Source of the DNA: Streptacidiphilus sp. P02-A3a
GTDB taxonomy: Bacteria; Actinomycetota; Actinomycetes; Streptomycetales; Streptomycetaceae
Length of the DNA: 64,000 nucleotides
Reading direction: 5' to 3'
Assembly (NCBI RefSeq): GCF_014084105.1
Contig: NZ_CP048289.1
Coordinates: 877,922-941,921, forward strand
The notes below the pieces were generated by a model. The model saw only the letters and a program-made list of their open reading frames with translations. It did not search any database and was not told where the DNA came from. Within the stretch, counting starts at the first letter, position 1, and each line of letters begins with the position of its first letter. The position numbers were made by a program, and so were the translations under genes. Of this stretch, positions 20,259 to 30,775 are shown piece after piece.

Positions 20259-21628
20259 TGGCCCCGCACACAGTGTTGCTCGCCGCCACCGAGGACCTGT
20301 CGGTGTTCGGCACCGACCCCTGGTGGCTGGTTGTCGTCAAGGCGCTGTTCTGCTTTGTGTTCCTGCTGGTGACGGTGCTGTTCTCGATCGTCTGGGAGCG
20401 CAAGGTCGTCGCCTGGATGCAGCTGCGGATCGGCCCCAACCGGCACGGCCCCTGGGGCATGCTGCAGAGCCTCGCCGACGGCGTGAAGCTGGCGCTGAAG
20501 GAGGACCTGGTGGTGACCGCCTCCGACAAGGTGGTCTACATCCTGGCCCCGGTGATCTGCGCCATCCCGGCGTTCATGGCGATCGCGGTGATCCCGTTCG
20601 GACCGGCCGACCACGAGATCTCGATCTTCGGCACCCGGACCACCATGCAGCTCACCGACTTCCCGGTGGCCATGATCTACGTGCTGGCGGTCGCCTCCAT
20701 CGGCATCTACGGCATCGTGCTGGCCGGTTGGGCCTCGGGCTCGACCTACCCGCTGCTCGGCGGGCTCCGCTCGGCCGCGCAGATGGTCTCCTACGAGATC
20801 GCCATGGGCCTGTCCTTCGCGGCGGTGTTCCTGGACGCCGGGACGATGTCCACCTCCGGGATCGTCGCCGCGCAGCAGCACACCTGGTTCGCCTGCCTGC
20901 TGCCGGTCAGCTTCATCGTCTACATCGTGTCCATGGTCGGCGAGACCAACCGGGCGCCGTTCGACCTGCCCGAGGCCGAGGGCGAACTGGTCGGCGGCTT
21001 CAACACCGAGTACTCCTCGCTGAAGTTCGCGATGTTCATGCTGGCCGAGTACATCAACATGGTCACCGTCTCCGCGGTCGCCGCCACCATGTTCCTCGGC
21101 GGCTGGCGGGCCCCCTGGCCGATCAGCTCCTTCTGGGAGGGCGCCAACCACGGCTGGTGGCCGCTGCTCTGGATCGTCATCAAGATCCAGCTCTCGCTGT
21201 TCTTCTTCATCTGGCTCCGCGGCACCCTGCCCCGGCTCCGCTACGACCAGTTCATGAAGCTGGGCTGGAAGGTCCTGATCCCGGTGTCGCTGGTGTGGCT
21301 GGTGATGGTGGCCACCGTGCGGGCGCTGCGCAACAAGGGCGTCGACTACACCAACGTGATCCTGATCGTCCTCGGGGCGATCCTGGCGGTGGTGCTGGTG
21401 TCGATCGTGGTGGACATGGTCCGCGGCCGCAACCGCCCGGCGGAGCCCGCCGAGCCCCCGTTCGATCCGCTCGCCGGGGGCTTCCCGGTACCGCCGCTGC
21501 CCGGGCAGCAGTCGCCGCCCACGCCCCGCCGTCCCTCGCGGCAGCAGACCGTCAACGCGGGGCAGACCGTCAACGCGGGGCAGACCGTTTCCGCAGCAGC
21601 ACTGAAGGGAGGGGACGACGATGCCTGA
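20258..21628 (+). CDS. nuoH: NADH-quinone oxidoreductase subunit H
   Basis: 456 residues, ATG sharing the last base of the nuoG stop. Eight or so membrane helices; the quinone-entry motifs [22 protein letters not shown] and [20 protein letters not shown] are intact. The last 60 residues are a hydrophilic Pro/Gln extension ending in QTVNAG repeats, which the core subunit does not need. Membrane subunit linking the quinone cavity to the proton pumps. Confidence 0.96.
   Translation: MAPHTVLLAATEDLSVFGTDPWWLVVVKALFCFVFLLVTVLFSIVWERKVVAWMQLRIGPNRHGPWGMLQSLADGVKLALKEDLVVTASDKVVYILAPVICAIPAFMAIAVIPFGPADHEISIFGTRTTMQLTDFPVAMIYVLAVASIGIYGIVLAGWASGSTYPLLGGLRSAAQMVSYEIAMGLSFAAVFLDAGTMSTSGIVAAQQHTWFACLLPVSFIVYIVSMVGETNRAPFDLPEAEGELVGGFNTEYSSLKFAMFMLAEYINMVTVSAVAATMFLGGWRAPWPISSFWEGANHGWWPLLWIVIKIQLSLFFFIWLRGTLPRLRYDQFMKLGWKVLIPVSLVWLVMVATVRALRNKGVDYTNVILIVLGAILAVVLVSIVVDMVRGRNRPAEPAEPPFDPLAGGFPVPPLPGQQSPPTPRRPSRQQTVNAGQTVNAGQTVSAAALKGGDDDA
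21545..21595 (+). repeat. 18-base tandem repeat inside nuoH
   Basis: Two exact copies (21545-21562, 21563-21580) of an 18-base unit encoding QTVNAG, plus a partial third copy encoding QTVSA. It lies in the dispensable C-terminal tail and could expand or contract without a frameshift. Confidence 0.85.
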
Positions 21629-22214
21629 CATCCTGGGGCCCGCCGGCGGCTTCGGCGTGACCTTCACGGCCATGTTCAAGAAGCGGCTGACCGAGCAGTA
21701 CCCCGAGTACAAGAAGCCCACCGCACCCCGCTTCCACGGCCGCCACCAGCTGAACCGGCACCCGGACGGGCTGGAGAAGTGCATCGGCTGCGAACTCTGC
21801 GCCTGGGCCTGCCCGGCGGACGCGATCTACGTGGAGGGCGCGGACAACACCGAGGAGGAGCGCTACTCCCCGGGCGAGCGCTACGGCCGCGTCTACCAGA
21901 TCAACTACGCCCGCTGCATCCTCTGCGGCCTGTGCATCGAGGCCTGCCCGACCCGGGCGCTGACCATGACCAACGAGTACGAACTCGCGGACAGCAGCCG
22001 GGAGTCGCTGATCTACACCAAGGAGCAGCTGCTGGCGGGCCTGACCGAGGGCATGGTGGAAAGCCCGCACTCGATCTTCCCCGGCACCGACGAGGGCGAC
22101 TACTACCGGGGCACGGTCACCGAGGCCGCCCCCGGCACCGTCCGCCAGGTCGCGGTCAGCAAGGGCGAGCGGCCCGAGGCGGACCCCGACGGGGCCGAGG
22201 AGGCGAAGGCATGA
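21621..22214 (+). CDS. nuoI: NADH-quinone oxidoreductase subunit I
   Basis: 197 residues, eight-base overlap with nuoH. Two ferredoxin motifs bind the two [4Fe-4S] clusters N6a/N6b: [12 protein letters not shown] and [12 protein letters not shown]. The N-terminus ([23 protein letters not shown]) is the membrane-surface helix. The C-terminal 35 residues are an acidic tail. Electron relay from NuoG to NuoB. Confidence 0.97.
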   Translation: MPDILGPAGGFGVTFTAMFKKRLTEQYPEYKKPTAPRFHGRHQLNRHPDGLEKCIGCELCAWACPADAIYVEGADNTEEERYSPGERYGRVYQINYARCILCGLCIEACPTRALTMTNEYELADSSRESLIYTKEQLLAGLTEGMVESPHSIFPGTDEGDYYRGTVTEAAPGTVRQVAVSKGERPEADPDGAEEAKA

Positions 22215-23104
22215 CCGCCCTGCTCGCCACCCCGCTGACCGGGGCCGCCTCCACCGGCGAGGCCGTGCAGTTCTGGGTGCTCGCCGTGGTCTCCGTGGCC
22301 GGGGCCCTGGGCATGGTGCTCTGCCGCAAGGCGGTGCACTCCGCGCTGTGCCTGGCCGCGACCATGCTCGCGCTGGCGGTCTGCTACATGGCGCAGGGCG
22401 CGGTGTTCCTCGGCGTGGTCCAGATCGTGGTCTACACCGGCGCGATCATGATGCTGTTCCTGTTCGTGGTGATGCTGGTCGGCGTGACCGCGGAGGACTC
22501 GGTCAAGGAGCCGCTGAAGGGCCAGCGGGTCGCCGCCGTGCTCGGCGGCCTCGGCTTCGGGGTGCTGCTGATCGCCGGTATCGCCAACGCCAAGCTGCGC
22601 ACCTTCACCGGGCTGACCACGGCCAACGCGGGCGGCAACGTCCAGGGCCTGGCACAGCTGATCTTCACCCGCTACGTCTGGGCGTTCGAGGTCACCGGCG
22701 CGCTGCTGATCACCGCCGCGATCGGGGCGATGGTGCTGACCCACCGCGAGCACACCGAGGTGCGGCAGACCCAGCGCGAACTCGCCGAGCAGCGGGTCCG
22801 CCTGGGCCAGCAGATCACCCCGCTGCCCGCGCCCGGCGTCTACGCCCGGCACAACGCGGTGGACGTCCCCGGCCTGCTGCCCGACGGCAGCGTCGCGGAG
22901 CTGTCGGTCAACCCGACGCTGCGCGCCCGGGGCCAGATGCGCGACGTCAGCGGCGACATGCTGCGCCGGATGGACGCGCTGGAGAACGGCACCGCGGACT
23001 GGCTGAGCCGGAAGACCCCGAAGCCGCGCACCAGCACCGAACTGGTCCAACAGCCGGTCCCGGCCCCCCCGGCCGAGCGGGCACCGGAGGAGGAGTCCGA
23101 GTGA
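22211..23104 (+). CDS. nuoJ: NADH-quinone oxidoreductase subunit J
   Basis: 297 residues, ATGA overlap with nuoI. Five membrane helices in the first 180 residues, including the family segment [24 protein letters not shown] (TM3). The remaining 110 residues are hydrophilic, longer than in enterobacterial NuoJ, ending EEESE. Core membrane subunit next to NuoA and NuoK. Confidence 0.95.
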   Translation: MTALLATPLTGAASTGEAVQFWVLAVVSVAGALGMVLCRKAVHSALCLAATMLALAVCYMAQGAVFLGVVQIVVYTGAIMMLFLFVVMLVGVTAEDSVKEPLKGQRVAAVLGGLGFGVLLIAGIANAKLRTFTGLTTANAGGNVQGLAQLIFTRYVWAFEVTGALLITAAIGAMVLTHREHTEVRQTQRELAEQRVRLGQQITPLPAPGVYARHNAVDVPGLLPDGSVAELSVNPTLRARGQMRDVSGDMLRRMDALENGTADWLSRKTPKPRTSTELVQQPVPAPPAERAPEEESE

Positions 23105-23400
23105 ACCCCGTCAACTACCTCTACCTGGCCGCCCTGCTGTTCACCATCGGCGCCACCGGCGTACTGGTCCGGCGGAACGCGATCGTGCTGTTCATGTGCG
23201 TCGAGCTGATGCTCAACGCCTCCAACCTGGCCCTGGTCACCTTCTCCCGGCTGCACGGCAACCTGGACGGCCAGATCATCGCCTTCTTCACCATGGTGGT
23301 CGCCGCGGCCGAGGTCGTCGTCGGACTGGCGATCATCGTGAGCGTCTTCCGCACCCGTCACTCGGCCTCGGTCGACGACACCAACCTCATGAAGCTGTAG
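23101..23400 (+). CDS. nuoK: NADH-quinone oxidoreductase subunit K
   Basis: 99 residues from GTG, overlapping nuoJ by four bases. Three membrane helices; the conserved membrane glutamates are in [13 protein letters not shown] and in [13 protein letters not shown]. MrpC-like subunit of the proton path. Confidence 0.97.
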   Translation: MNPVNYLYLAALLFTIGATGVLVRRNAIVLFMCVELMLNASNLALVTFSRLHGNLDGQIIAFFTMVVAAAEVVVGLAIIVSVFRTRHSASVDDTNLMKL

Positions 23401-23419
23401 CGGCGGAGGCTGACTGACC

Positions 23420-25339
23420 GTGGACACTCTCATCCCCGTACTGGTCGCGGTGCCCCTGGCCGGAGCCGCGCTGCTCCTGCTGGGCGGCCGCCGCCTGGAC
23501 GCCTTCGGCCACTGGCTGGGCGTCCTCGCCTCCACCGCGTCGTTCGCCGTGGGGCTCGTGCTCTTCTTCCACATGCTCGGGCAGCCGTCGGCGGACCGGG
23601 CCGAGCACATCACCCTGTTCAGCTGGGTCCCGGTGGCCGGTTTCCAGGCCCCGGTCGGCTTCCAACTCGACCAGCTGTCCATCGTGTTCGTGCTGCTGAT
23701 CACCGGCGTCGGCTCGCTGATCCACCTCTACTCGGTGGGCTACATGGAGCACGACGAGCGCCGCCGCCGCTTCTTCGGCTACCTGAACCTGTTCCTGGCA
23801 GCCATGCTGCTGCTGGTCCTCGCCGACAACTACCTCCTGCTGTACGTCGGCTGGGAGGGCGTGGGGCTCGCCTCGTACCTGCTGATCGGCTTCTGGCAGC
23901 ACAAGCCGAGCGCCGCGACCGCCGCCAAGAAGGCGTTCCTGGTCAACCGGGTCGGCGACCTGGGCCTGTCGATCGCGATCATGCTGATGTTCAGCACCTA
24001 CGGCAGCTTCACCTTCGCCCAGGTGTTCCCTAACGCCGGCTCCGCCTCGCACGGGACGCTGACCGGCATCGGGCTGATGCTGCTGCTGGCGGCCTGCGGC
24101 AAGTCCGCGCAGGTGCCGCTGCAGTCCTGGCTGGGCGACGCGATGGAGGGCCCGACCCCGGTGTCGGCGCTGATCCACGCGGCGACCATGGTCACCGCCG
24201 GCGTCTACCTGATCACCCGCTCCAGCGCGATCTTCAACCTGGCGCCGACCGCGCGGCTGGCGACGGTCTGCGTGGGCGCGGTGACGCTGATCTTCGGTGC
24301 GATCGTCGGTTGCGCCAAGGACGACATCAAGAAGGCGCTGGCCGGTTCGACCATGTCGCAGATCGGCTACATGGTGATGGCGGCCGGGCTCGGCCCGATC
24401 GGCTACGTCTTTGCGATCATGCACCTGGTCACCCACGGCTTCTTCAAGGCCGGGCTGTTCCTCGGCGCCGGCTCGGTGATGCACGGCATGAACGACGAGG
24501 TGGACATGCGGAAGTACGGCGGCCTGCGCAGATACATGCCGCTGACCTTCTACACCTTCGGCCTCGGCTACCTGGCGATCATCGGCTTCCCGTTCCTGTC
24601 CGGCTTCTTCTCCAAGGACAAGATCATCGAGGCGGCCTTCGGCCACGGCGGCGCCGAGGGCTGGATCCTCGGCACCGCGGCCCTGGTCGGCGCCGGGGTC
24701 ACCGCGTTCTACATGACCCGGGTGATGCTGATGACCTTCTTCGGCGAGAAGCGCTGGGTCCCCACTCCGGACATCAGCGGCTCCGCCGCGGGTGACGGCC
24801 ATGAGCCGCACCCCCACGATCCGCCGAAGACCATGGGCATCCCGATGGTGGTGCTGGCCGTCGGCTCGGTCGCCGCGGGCGGGCTGTTCACCATCAACAG
24901 CTCCTTCGTGCACTGGCTGACCCCGGTCACCGGCTACGCCGAGGGGCACTCCCCGCTCGGCTCGTTCACCATCTCGGCGATCACCCTGGTCGTGATCGCG
25001 GTCGGCGCGGTCGTCGCCTGGCTGGTGTACGGACGCAAGCCGGTACCGGCGGTGCCGCCGCTGGGCTCGCTGGTCACCCGCGCCGCCCGCCGCGACCTGC
25101 TCCAGGACGACTTCAACCATGTGGTCCTGGTCGGCGGCGGCGAGCACCTGACCCGCTTCCTGGTCTACCTGGACGCCAAGGGCTTCGACGGCGTGGTCAA
25201 CGGCATCGCCGCCCTGGTCGGCGGGGTCTCCGGCCGGGCCCGCAAGCTGCAGAACGGCTATGTCCGCTCCTACGCCCTGTCGATGTTCGGCGGCGCGCTG
25301 GTGCTGGTCGCCACGACTCTCCTGATGAGGTCGATGTGA
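23420..25339 (+). CDS. nuoL: NADH-quinone oxidoreductase subunit L
   Basis: 639 residues from GTG 23420, 19 bases after nuoK. Antiporter-like proton-pumping subunit with about 14-16 helices; the central NuoL/M/N motif with pumping lysine and proline-broken helix is visible ([38 protein letters not shown]), preceded by the glutamate in [21 protein letters not shown]. The C-terminal region provides the long lateral helix. Confidence 0.97.
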   Translation: MDTLIPVLVAVPLAGAALLLLGGRRLDAFGHWLGVLASTASFAVGLVLFFHMLGQPSADRAEHITLFSWVPVAGFQAPVGFQLDQLSIVFVLLITGVGSLIHLYSVGYMEHDERRRRFFGYLNLFLAAMLLLVLADNYLLLYVGWEGVGLASYLLIGFWQHKPSAATAAKKAFLVNRVGDLGLSIAIMLMFSTYGSFTFAQVFPNAGSASHGTLTGIGLMLLLAACGKSAQVPLQSWLGDAMEGPTPVSALIHAATMVTAGVYLITRSSAIFNLAPTARLATVCVGAVTLIFGAIVGCAKDDIKKALAGSTMSQIGYMVMAAGLGPIGYVFAIMHLVTHGFFKAGLFLGAGSVMHGMNDEVDMRKYGGLRRYMPLTFYTFGLGYLAIIGFPFLSGFFSKDKIIEAAFGHGGAEGWILGTAALVGAGVTAFYMTRVMLMTFFGEKRWVPTPDISGSAAGDGHEPHPHDPPKTMGIPMVVLAVGSVAAGGLFTINSSFVHWLTPVTGYAEGHSPLGSFTISAITLVVIAVGAVVAWLVYGRKPVPAVPPLGSLVTRAARRDLLQDDFNHVVLVGGGEHLTRFLVYLDAKGFDGVVNGIAALVGGVSGRARKLQNGYVRSYALSMFGGALVLVATTLLMRSM

Positions 25340-27003
25340 GTTCCTTTCCGCTGCTGACCGTCACCGCCGCGCTCCCGGCCGTCGGCGCGGTCCTCACCGC
25401 CGCCCTCCCGGCCGCCACCACCGTGCGTCGCCGCGACCTCAACAAGGGCATCCCGCTGGGGCTCTCGCTGCTGACGCTGGCGCTGTCGATCGTGGTCGCC
25501 GTCCGGTTCAAGCCCGGCGGCGCCCGCTACCAGCTGACCGAGTCGCACTCCTGGATCTCGAACTTCGGCATCGGCTACACCCTCGGGGTGGACGGCATCG
25601 CGGTGGTGCTGATCCTGCTCACCACCGTGCTGGTGCCGTTCGTGATGCTGGCCTCCTGGCACGACGCCGACCCGGTCGCGAACGACAGCGGCACCTTCGA
25701 GCGCAGCCGCCGCACCCAGGGCTTCTTCGCCCTGATCCTGGCGGTGGAGGCGATGGTGGTGCTCTCCTTCGAGGCCACCGACGTCTTCCTGTTCTACGTC
25801 TTCTTCGAAGCCATGCTGATCCCGATGTACTTCCTGATCGGCGGCTTCGGCGACCGCACCGAGGGCGAGGACGCCCGCCAGCGCTCCTACGCCGCCGTCA
25901 AGTTCCTGCTGTACAACCTGCTCGGCGGCCTGATCATGCTGGCCGCCGTGATCGGCCTGTACGTGATCACCGCGCGGCAGGGCATCGGCAGCGACGGCCA
26001 CGGCACCTTCGACCTGACCACCATCACCCAGGCGCTGGCCTCCGGGAGGCTGCACTTCTCCCCGGTCGCCGAGAACGCCCTGTTCCTGGGCTTCATGTTC
26101 GCCTTCGCGGTGAAGGCCCCGCTGTGGCCGCTGCACACCTGGCTGCCGAACGCCATGGGCGAGGCCACCCCCGGGGTCGCGGTGCTGATCACGGCCGTGG
26201 TCGACAAGGTCGGCACCTACGCGATGCTCCGCTTCTGCCTGGAGCTGTTCCCGCAGGCGTCCAAGACCTTCGCGCCGACGATCCTGGTGCTGTCGCTGAT
26301 CGGGATCATCTACGGCGCGCTGCTGGCGGTCGGCCAGAAGGACATCAAGCGGCTGATCGCCTTCGCCTCGATCTCCCACTTCGGCTTCATCATCATGGGC
26401 ATCTTCGCGATGACCACCCAGAGCCAGGCCGGGGCGACCCTCTACATGGTCAACCACGGGGTCTCCACCGCGCTGCTGCTGCTGGTCGCCGGGTTCCTGA
26501 TGTCCAGGCGGGGCAGCCGCCTGATCGGGGACTACGGCGGGGTGCAGAAGGTCGCGCCGGTACTCGCCGGGACCTTCCTGGTCGGCGGCCTGGCCACGCT
26601 GTCGCTGCCCGGTCTGGCGCCCTTCGTCAGCGAGTTCCTGGTCCTGGTCGGTACCTTCACCCGGTACCCGGTGATCGGCATCATCGCCACCATCGGGATC
26701 GTCCTCGCCGCGCTCTACGTGCTGGTGCTCTACCAGCGCACCATGACCGGCCCGGTGAAGGCCGCCGTCGCCGGGATGCGCGACCTGCGGGTCCGGGAAC
26801 TGGTGGTGGCCGCGCCGCTGATCGCGCTGCTGGTGGTGCTCGGCGTCTACCCGAAGCCGATCTCCGACATCATCAACCCGGCCGTCCGCTCCACCCTGTC
26901 CGACGTCGGCCGGACCGACCCGGCGCCGCCGCACCCGGTCGCCGCGAACAGCGCCACCAGCAACGCCGCCACCACCCCGGCCACGAACGGAGGCGGCCAG
27001 TGA
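25336..27003 (+). CDS. nuoM: NADH-quinone oxidoreductase subunit M
   Basis: 555 residues from GTG, overlapping nuoL by four bases. Proton-channel motifs: [16 protein letters not shown] and [29 protein letters not shown], with the central lysine [21 protein letters not shown]-terminal 40 residues are Pro/Ala/Thr-rich and dispensable in appearance. Confidence 0.97.
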   Translation: MSSFPLLTVTAALPAVGAVLTAALPAATTVRRRDLNKGIPLGLSLLTLALSIVVAVRFKPGGARYQLTESHSWISNFGIGYTLGVDGIAVVLILLTTVLVPFVMLASWHDADPVANDSGTFERSRRTQGFFALILAVEAMVVLSFEATDVFLFYVFFEAMLIPMYFLIGGFGDRTEGEDARQRSYAAVKFLLYNLLGGLIMLAAVIGLYVITARQGIGSDGHGTFDLTTITQALASGRLHFSPVAENALFLGFMFAFAVKAPLWPLHTWLPNAMGEATPGVAVLITAVVDKVGTYAMLRFCLELFPQASKTFAPTILVLSLIGIIYGALLAVGQKDIKRLIAFASISHFGFIIMGIFAMTTQSQAGATLYMVNHGVSTALLLLVAGFLMSRRGSRLIGDYGGVQKVAPVLAGTFLVGGLATLSLPGLAPFVSEFLVLVGTFTRYPVIGIIATIGIVLAALYVLVLYQRTMTGPVKAAVAGMRDLRVRELVVAAPLIALLVVLGVYPKPISDIINPAVRSTLSDVGRTDPAPPHPVAANSATSNAATTPATNGGGQ

Positions 27004-28691
27004 GCGCCGCGCCCAGCGCCGTCCACAGCCTGTGGACGCTCGCCGAATCGTCCAGCACGATCGGCAGCATCAAACCGCCCACCATCGAGTACGCCCAGCT
27101 GTCACCCATGCTGGTGCTGTTCGCCGCCGCCGCCCTGGGCGTCCTGGTCGAGGCCTTCGTGCCCCGCCGGGCCCGCTACTGGGCCCAGGTCGGCCTCGCC
27201 CTGGCCGGGCTCACCGGCGCCTTCGTGGCGATCGTGGTGCTGGCCGCCGACGGCTACGCCGGATCCAAGGCGCACCTGGCCGCGATGGGCGCCGTCGCCG
27301 TCGACGGCCCGGCGCTGTTCCTCCAGGGCACCATCGTGCTGATCTCGGTGGTCGCCGTGCTCGGCTTCGCCGAGCGCCGACTGGAGAGCCCCCGGGCCCC
27401 CGGGCGCGGGCTGCTGCGCGGCTGGACCGGCGCCCCGGTCGACGCCTTCGCCGCGCAGGCCGCCGCCGTCCCCGGCAGCGACGCGGAGAAGTCCGCCGTC
27501 CGCTCCGGCTTCGCCACCACCGAGGTCTTCCCGCTCACCATGTTCGCCGTGGTCGGGATGCTGCTCTTCCCCGCCGCCGGGGACCTGCTGACCATGTTCG
27601 TGGCGCTGGAGGTCTTCTCGCTGCCGCTGTACCTGCTCTGCGCGCTGGCCCGGCGCCGCCGACTGCTCTCGCAGGAGGCAGCGGTGAAGTACTTCCTGCT
27701 CGGGGCGTTCTCCTCGGCCTTCTTCCTGTTCGGCCTGGCGCTGATCTACGGCTACGCGGGCACCGTCTCGCTCAGCGGCATCGCCGCCGTGGTCTCCGGC
27801 ACCGAGAGCCCGGTCACCCCGGCCCTGGCCAACACCACCGGCAATGACGCGCTGCTGCTGATCGGCCTGGCGATGCTCGGCGTCGGACTGCTGTTCAAGG
27901 TCGGCGCGGTCCCGTTCCACGCCTGGACGCCGGACGTCTACCAGGGCGCGCCGACCCCGGTCACCGGCTTCATGGCCGCCGCCACCAAGGTCGCCGCCTT
28001 CGGCGCGCTGCTGCGCCTGCTCTACGTCGCCTTCCCCGGCCTCACCTGGGACTTCCGGCCGGTGATGTGGGGCGTGGCGATCCTCACCATGGTGGTCGGC
28101 TCGATCATCGCGGTCACCCAGACCGACGTGAAGCGGCTGCTCGCGTACTCCTCGATCGCGCACGCGGGCTTCATCCTGACCGGGGTGATCGCGATGAACC
28201 GGGCCGGGATCTCCGCCGTGCTGTTCTACCTGGGCGCCTACTCCTTCGTCACCCTGGGCGCGTTCGCGGTGGTCACCCTGGTCCGCGACGCGGGCGGCGA
28301 GGCCACCCACCTCTCCCGCTGGGCCGGTCTCGGCCGCCGCTCGCCGCTGATCGCGGCGACCTTCGCGCTGTTCCTGCTCGCCTTCGCCGGTATCCCGCTG
28401 ACCAGCGGCTTCGCCGGGAAGTTCGCGGTGTTCCAGGCGGCGGCGCAGGGCGGGGCGACCCCGCTGGTGATCGTCGGTGTGCTCTCCTCGGCGGTGGCCG
28501 CCTTCTTCTACATCCGGGTCATCGTGCTGATGTTCTTCTCCGACCCCAGGCCCGACGGCCCCACCGTGGCCGTCCCCAGCGTCTTCACCGGCACCGCGAT
28601 CGTGCTCGGCGTCGCGGTGACCCTGGTCCTGGGCATCCTGCCGCAGTACTTCCTCCATCTGGCCGGCCAGGCCTCGGTCTTCGTCCACTGA
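27000..28691 (+). CDS. nuoN: NADH-quinone oxidoreductase subunit N
   Basis: 563 residues from GTG 27000, whose TGAG overlaps the nuoM stop; the open frame runs further upstream but only as a shadow of nuoM. The NuoN antiporter-like motifs are FVALEVFSLPLYLLCAL, KVGAVPFHAWTPDVYQGAPTPVTGF and QTDVKRLLAYSSIAHAGFIL. An insertion of about 50 hydrophilic residues after residue 130 (LESPRAPGRG to EKSAVRSG) extends one loop. Last gene of the operon; a strong terminator follows. Confidence 0.96.
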   Translation: MSAAPSAVHSLWTLAESSSTIGSIKPPTIEYAQLSPMLVLFAAAALGVLVEAFVPRRARYWAQVGLALAGLTGAFVAIVVLAADGYAGSKAHLAAMGAVAVDGPALFLQGTIVLISVVAVLGFAERRLESPRAPGRGLLRGWTGAPVDAFAAQAAAVPGSDAEKSAVRSGFATTEVFPLTMFAVVGMLLFPAAGDLLTMFVALEVFSLPLYLLCALARRRRLLSQEAAVKYFLLGAFSSAFFLFGLALIYGYAGTVSLSGIAAVVSGTESPVTPALANTTGNDALLLIGLAMLGVGLLFKVGAVPFHAWTPDVYQGAPTPVTGFMAAATKVAAFGALLRLLYVAFPGLTWDFRPVMWGVAILTMVVGSIIAVTQTDVKRLLAYSSIAHAGFILTGVIAMNRAGISAVLFYLGAYSFVTLGAFAVVTLVRDAGGEATHLSRWAGLGRRSPLIAATFALFLLAFAGIPLTSGFAGKFAVFQAAAQGGATPLVIVGVLSSAVAAFFYIRVIVLMFFSDPRPDGPTVAVPSVFTGTAIVLGVAVTLVLGILPQYFLHLAGQASVFVH

Positions 28692-28738
28692 GGCGTGCCG
28701 GATGCGGGCTGCCAGAACCGGAACGCAGCGCTCTACCA

Positions 28739-28768
28739 GGCCCGACGTGGTACTTGCCACGTCGGGCC
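28739..28768 (+). terminator. nuo operon terminator
   Basis: A perfect 12-base stem (GGCCCGACGTGG / CCACGTCGGGCC) around a TACTTG loop, 47 bases after the nuoN stop. Confidence 0.85.
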
Positions 28769-28866
28769 GGAGCATTGATCATCTCCTGACCGGATACGCT
28801 GCTCAGGATGGCAGCAGCGGCTCAGGACCGAAGCCGTGCGACCGACCAGCGACAGGAGAGTTCCCG

Positions 28867-29892
28867 GTGACCGTCGTGGGGCCCTTCGGGCTGAGCGTGC
28901 AGGACCAGGCACTGCAAGCGGACGTCCACCTCGGCATGGCCGCCGTCGAGCAGGCGCTCTGCGAGGCGACCAAGAGCGATGTGCCGTTCATCACAGTAAC
29001 CGCACAGCATCTGCTCGATGCCGGCGGCAAGCGCTTCCGACCGCTGCTCGTCCTGCTCGCCGCGCAGTTCGGCGACCCGAACGCGCCCGGCGTGGTCCCG
29101 TCCGCCGTGGTCGTCGAACTCACCCATCTGGCGACGCTCTATCACGACGACGTGATGGACGAGGCGCTGGTGCGCCGCAGCACCGTCAGCGCCAACGCCC
29201 GCTGGGACAACTCCGTCGCCATCCTCACCGGCGACTTCCTCTTCTCCCGCGCGTCCAAGATCCTCGCCGGGCTCGGCCCGGAGGCCGTCCGGCTCCAGGC
29301 CGACGCCTTCGAGCGGCTGGTCACCGGCCAGATCCAGGAGACCGCCGGCCCCCGCCCCGGCGAGGACCCGGTCCAGCACTACCTGGACGTCCTCTCCGGC
29401 AAGACCGGTTCGCTGATCGCCGTCTCCTGCCACTTCGGCGCGCTGCTGGCCGGGGCCGACCAGCGGGTCGCCGAGGTCCTCACCCAGTACGGCGAGCGGA
29501 TCGGCCTGGCCTTCCAGCTCGCCGACGACATCCTGGACGTCGCCAGCGACAGCGAGGAGTCCGGCAAGACCCCCGGCACCGACCTGCGCGAGGGCGTCCC
29601 GACGCTGCCGGTGCTGCTGCTGCGCGCCGCCGAGCCCGACCCGGACGTCCCCGGCGACCTGCGCCTGCGCGAGCTGCTGGACCAGGGCTTCGACCCGTCC
29701 CTGCCGGATGCCGACGAGCGGCACGCGGAGGCGCTGCGGCTGCTGCGCGCCCACCCCGCGCTGGTCCGGGCCCGCGAGCACACCCTGCGCTACGCCGAGG
29801 CCGCCCGGGCCCAGCTCGCCCCCCTGCCGGACTGCCCGGCGAAGTCGGCCCTGGAGGGCCTGTGCGACGCGGTGGCGCTGCGCACCATGTGA
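28867..29892 (+). CDS. Long-chain polyprenyl diphosphate synthase
   Basis: 341 residues from GTG 28867 with GGAGAG upstream. Trans-prenyltransferase fold with the first aspartate-rich motif DDVMD at 94-98 and the second DDILD at 220-224; GGKRFRP (53-59) and the QI-type QIQETAG are also conserved. It elongates allylic diphosphates with isopentenyl diphosphate. Placed after nuo and near menG/menJ, it most likely makes the menaquinone side chain; the chain length cannot be read. The reading frame upstream overlaps the nuo terminator and is not coding. Confidence 0.9.
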   Translation: MTVVGPFGLSVQDQALQADVHLGMAAVEQALCEATKSDVPFITVTAQHLLDAGGKRFRPLLVLLAAQFGDPNAPGVVPSAVVVELTHLATLYHDDVMDEALVRRSTVSANARWDNSVAILTGDFLFSRASKILAGLGPEAVRLQADAFERLVTGQIQETAGPRPGEDPVQHYLDVLSGKTGSLIAVSCHFGALLAGADQRVAEVLTQYGERIGLAFQLADDILDVASDSEESGKTPGTDLREGVPTLPVLLLRAAEPDPDVPGDLRLRELLDQGFDPSLPDADERHAEALRLLRAHPALVRAREHTLRYAEAARAQLAPLPDCPAKSALEGLCDAVALRTM

Positions 29893-29965
29893 CCGCTCCC
29901 CGCCCGATCGGGAAGACTGTGCCTGGCGGACGACACGGCCGCCCATGACACAGGGGAGCACCGGC

Positions 29966-30625
29966 GTGCGCGTCGTCATCGCTGAGGATTCGGTACTGCT
30001 GCGGGAAGGCCTCACCCGGCTGCTGACCGATCGGGGCCTCGACGTGGTCGGCGGCGTCGGCGACGGCGAGGAACTGCTCACGCTGCTCGCCGGGTTGGCC
30101 GCCCGGGGGGAGCTGCCGGACGTGGTGGTCGCCGACGTCCGGATGCCGCCCACCCACACCGACGAGGGCGTCCGCGCCTGCGTCGAGCTCCGCCGCCGCC
30201 ACCCGGGGGTGGGCACGCTGGTGCTCTCCCAGTACGTCGAGGAGCGCTACGCCTCGGAACTGCTCTCCGGCTCCACCCAGGGCGTCGGCTACCTGCTCAA
30301 GGACCGGGTCGCGGACGTCCGCGAGTTCGTCGAGGCGGTGCGCCGGGTCGCCCAGGGCGGCACCGCGCTGGACCCGGAGGTGGTCGCCCAGCTGCTCGGC
30401 CGCAGCCGCCGCCACGACGTCCTGGACGGCCTGACGCCGCGTGAGCGGGAGGTCCTGGGGCTGATGGCGGAGGGGCGCACCAACGCCGCCATCGCCCGCC
30501 AGCTGGTGGTCTCCGACGGCGCGGTGGAGAAGCACGTGAGCAATATCTTCATGAAGCTGGGCCTCACCCAGAGCTCCGAGGACCACCGCCGGGTGCTGGC
30601 GGTGCTGACCTACCTCAATTCCTGA
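29966..30625 (+). CDS. Orphan NarL/LuxR-type response regulator
   Basis: 219 residues from GTG 29966, preceded by GGGGAG at 7 bases; an upstream ATG at 29945 is weaker. Receiver domain: acidic pair in VVIAEDS (residues 4-9), phospho-acceptor D57 in VVADVRMPP, lysine in YLLKDR. The LuxR helix-turn-helix follows (LTPREREVLGLMAEGRTNAAIARQLVVSDGAVEKHVSNIFMKLGL). No histidine kinase is adjacent, so its partner is elsewhere. Confidence 0.9.
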   Translation: MRVVIAEDSVLLREGLTRLLTDRGLDVVGGVGDGEELLTLLAGLAARGELPDVVVADVRMPPTHTDEGVRACVELRRRHPGVGTLVLSQYVEERYASELLSGSTQGVGYLLKDRVADVREFVEAVRRVAQGGTALDPEVVAQLLGRSRRHDVLDGLTPREREVLGLMAEGRTNAAIARQLVVSDGAVEKHVSNIFMKLGLTQSSEDHRRVLAVLTYLNS

Positions 30626-30698
30626 CAATCGATCAGGAATGGCCCGCACCGGGTCGAGACCTGCCCTGAACGTACGCCGTAGGCGACCCTTACCGGCT

Positions 30699-30704
30699 TA
30701 GGAT
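30699..30704 (+). promoter_or_regulatory. Candidate -10 element for korA
   Basis: TAGGAT about 70 bases before the korA start, the same hexamer as the candidate nuo -10. No convincing -35 hexamer. Confidence 0.35.
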
Positions 30705-30775
30705 GAAACGAGGTGCATAAAACGGACGTGGGCACACGGGCCCGCGTCCGAGTGGTGTCTAGGGAGGTCCCAGCA

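Noticed and set aside
18881..21784. 967-residue open frame on the minus strand
   Set aside because: Antisense to nuoG, nuoH and nuoI; composition and lack of any motif show it is a shadow.
30713..30775. Longer N-terminus of KorA from the in-frame start at 30713
   Set aside because: No ribosome site there, while AGGGAGG precedes the GTG at 30776 at a good distance.
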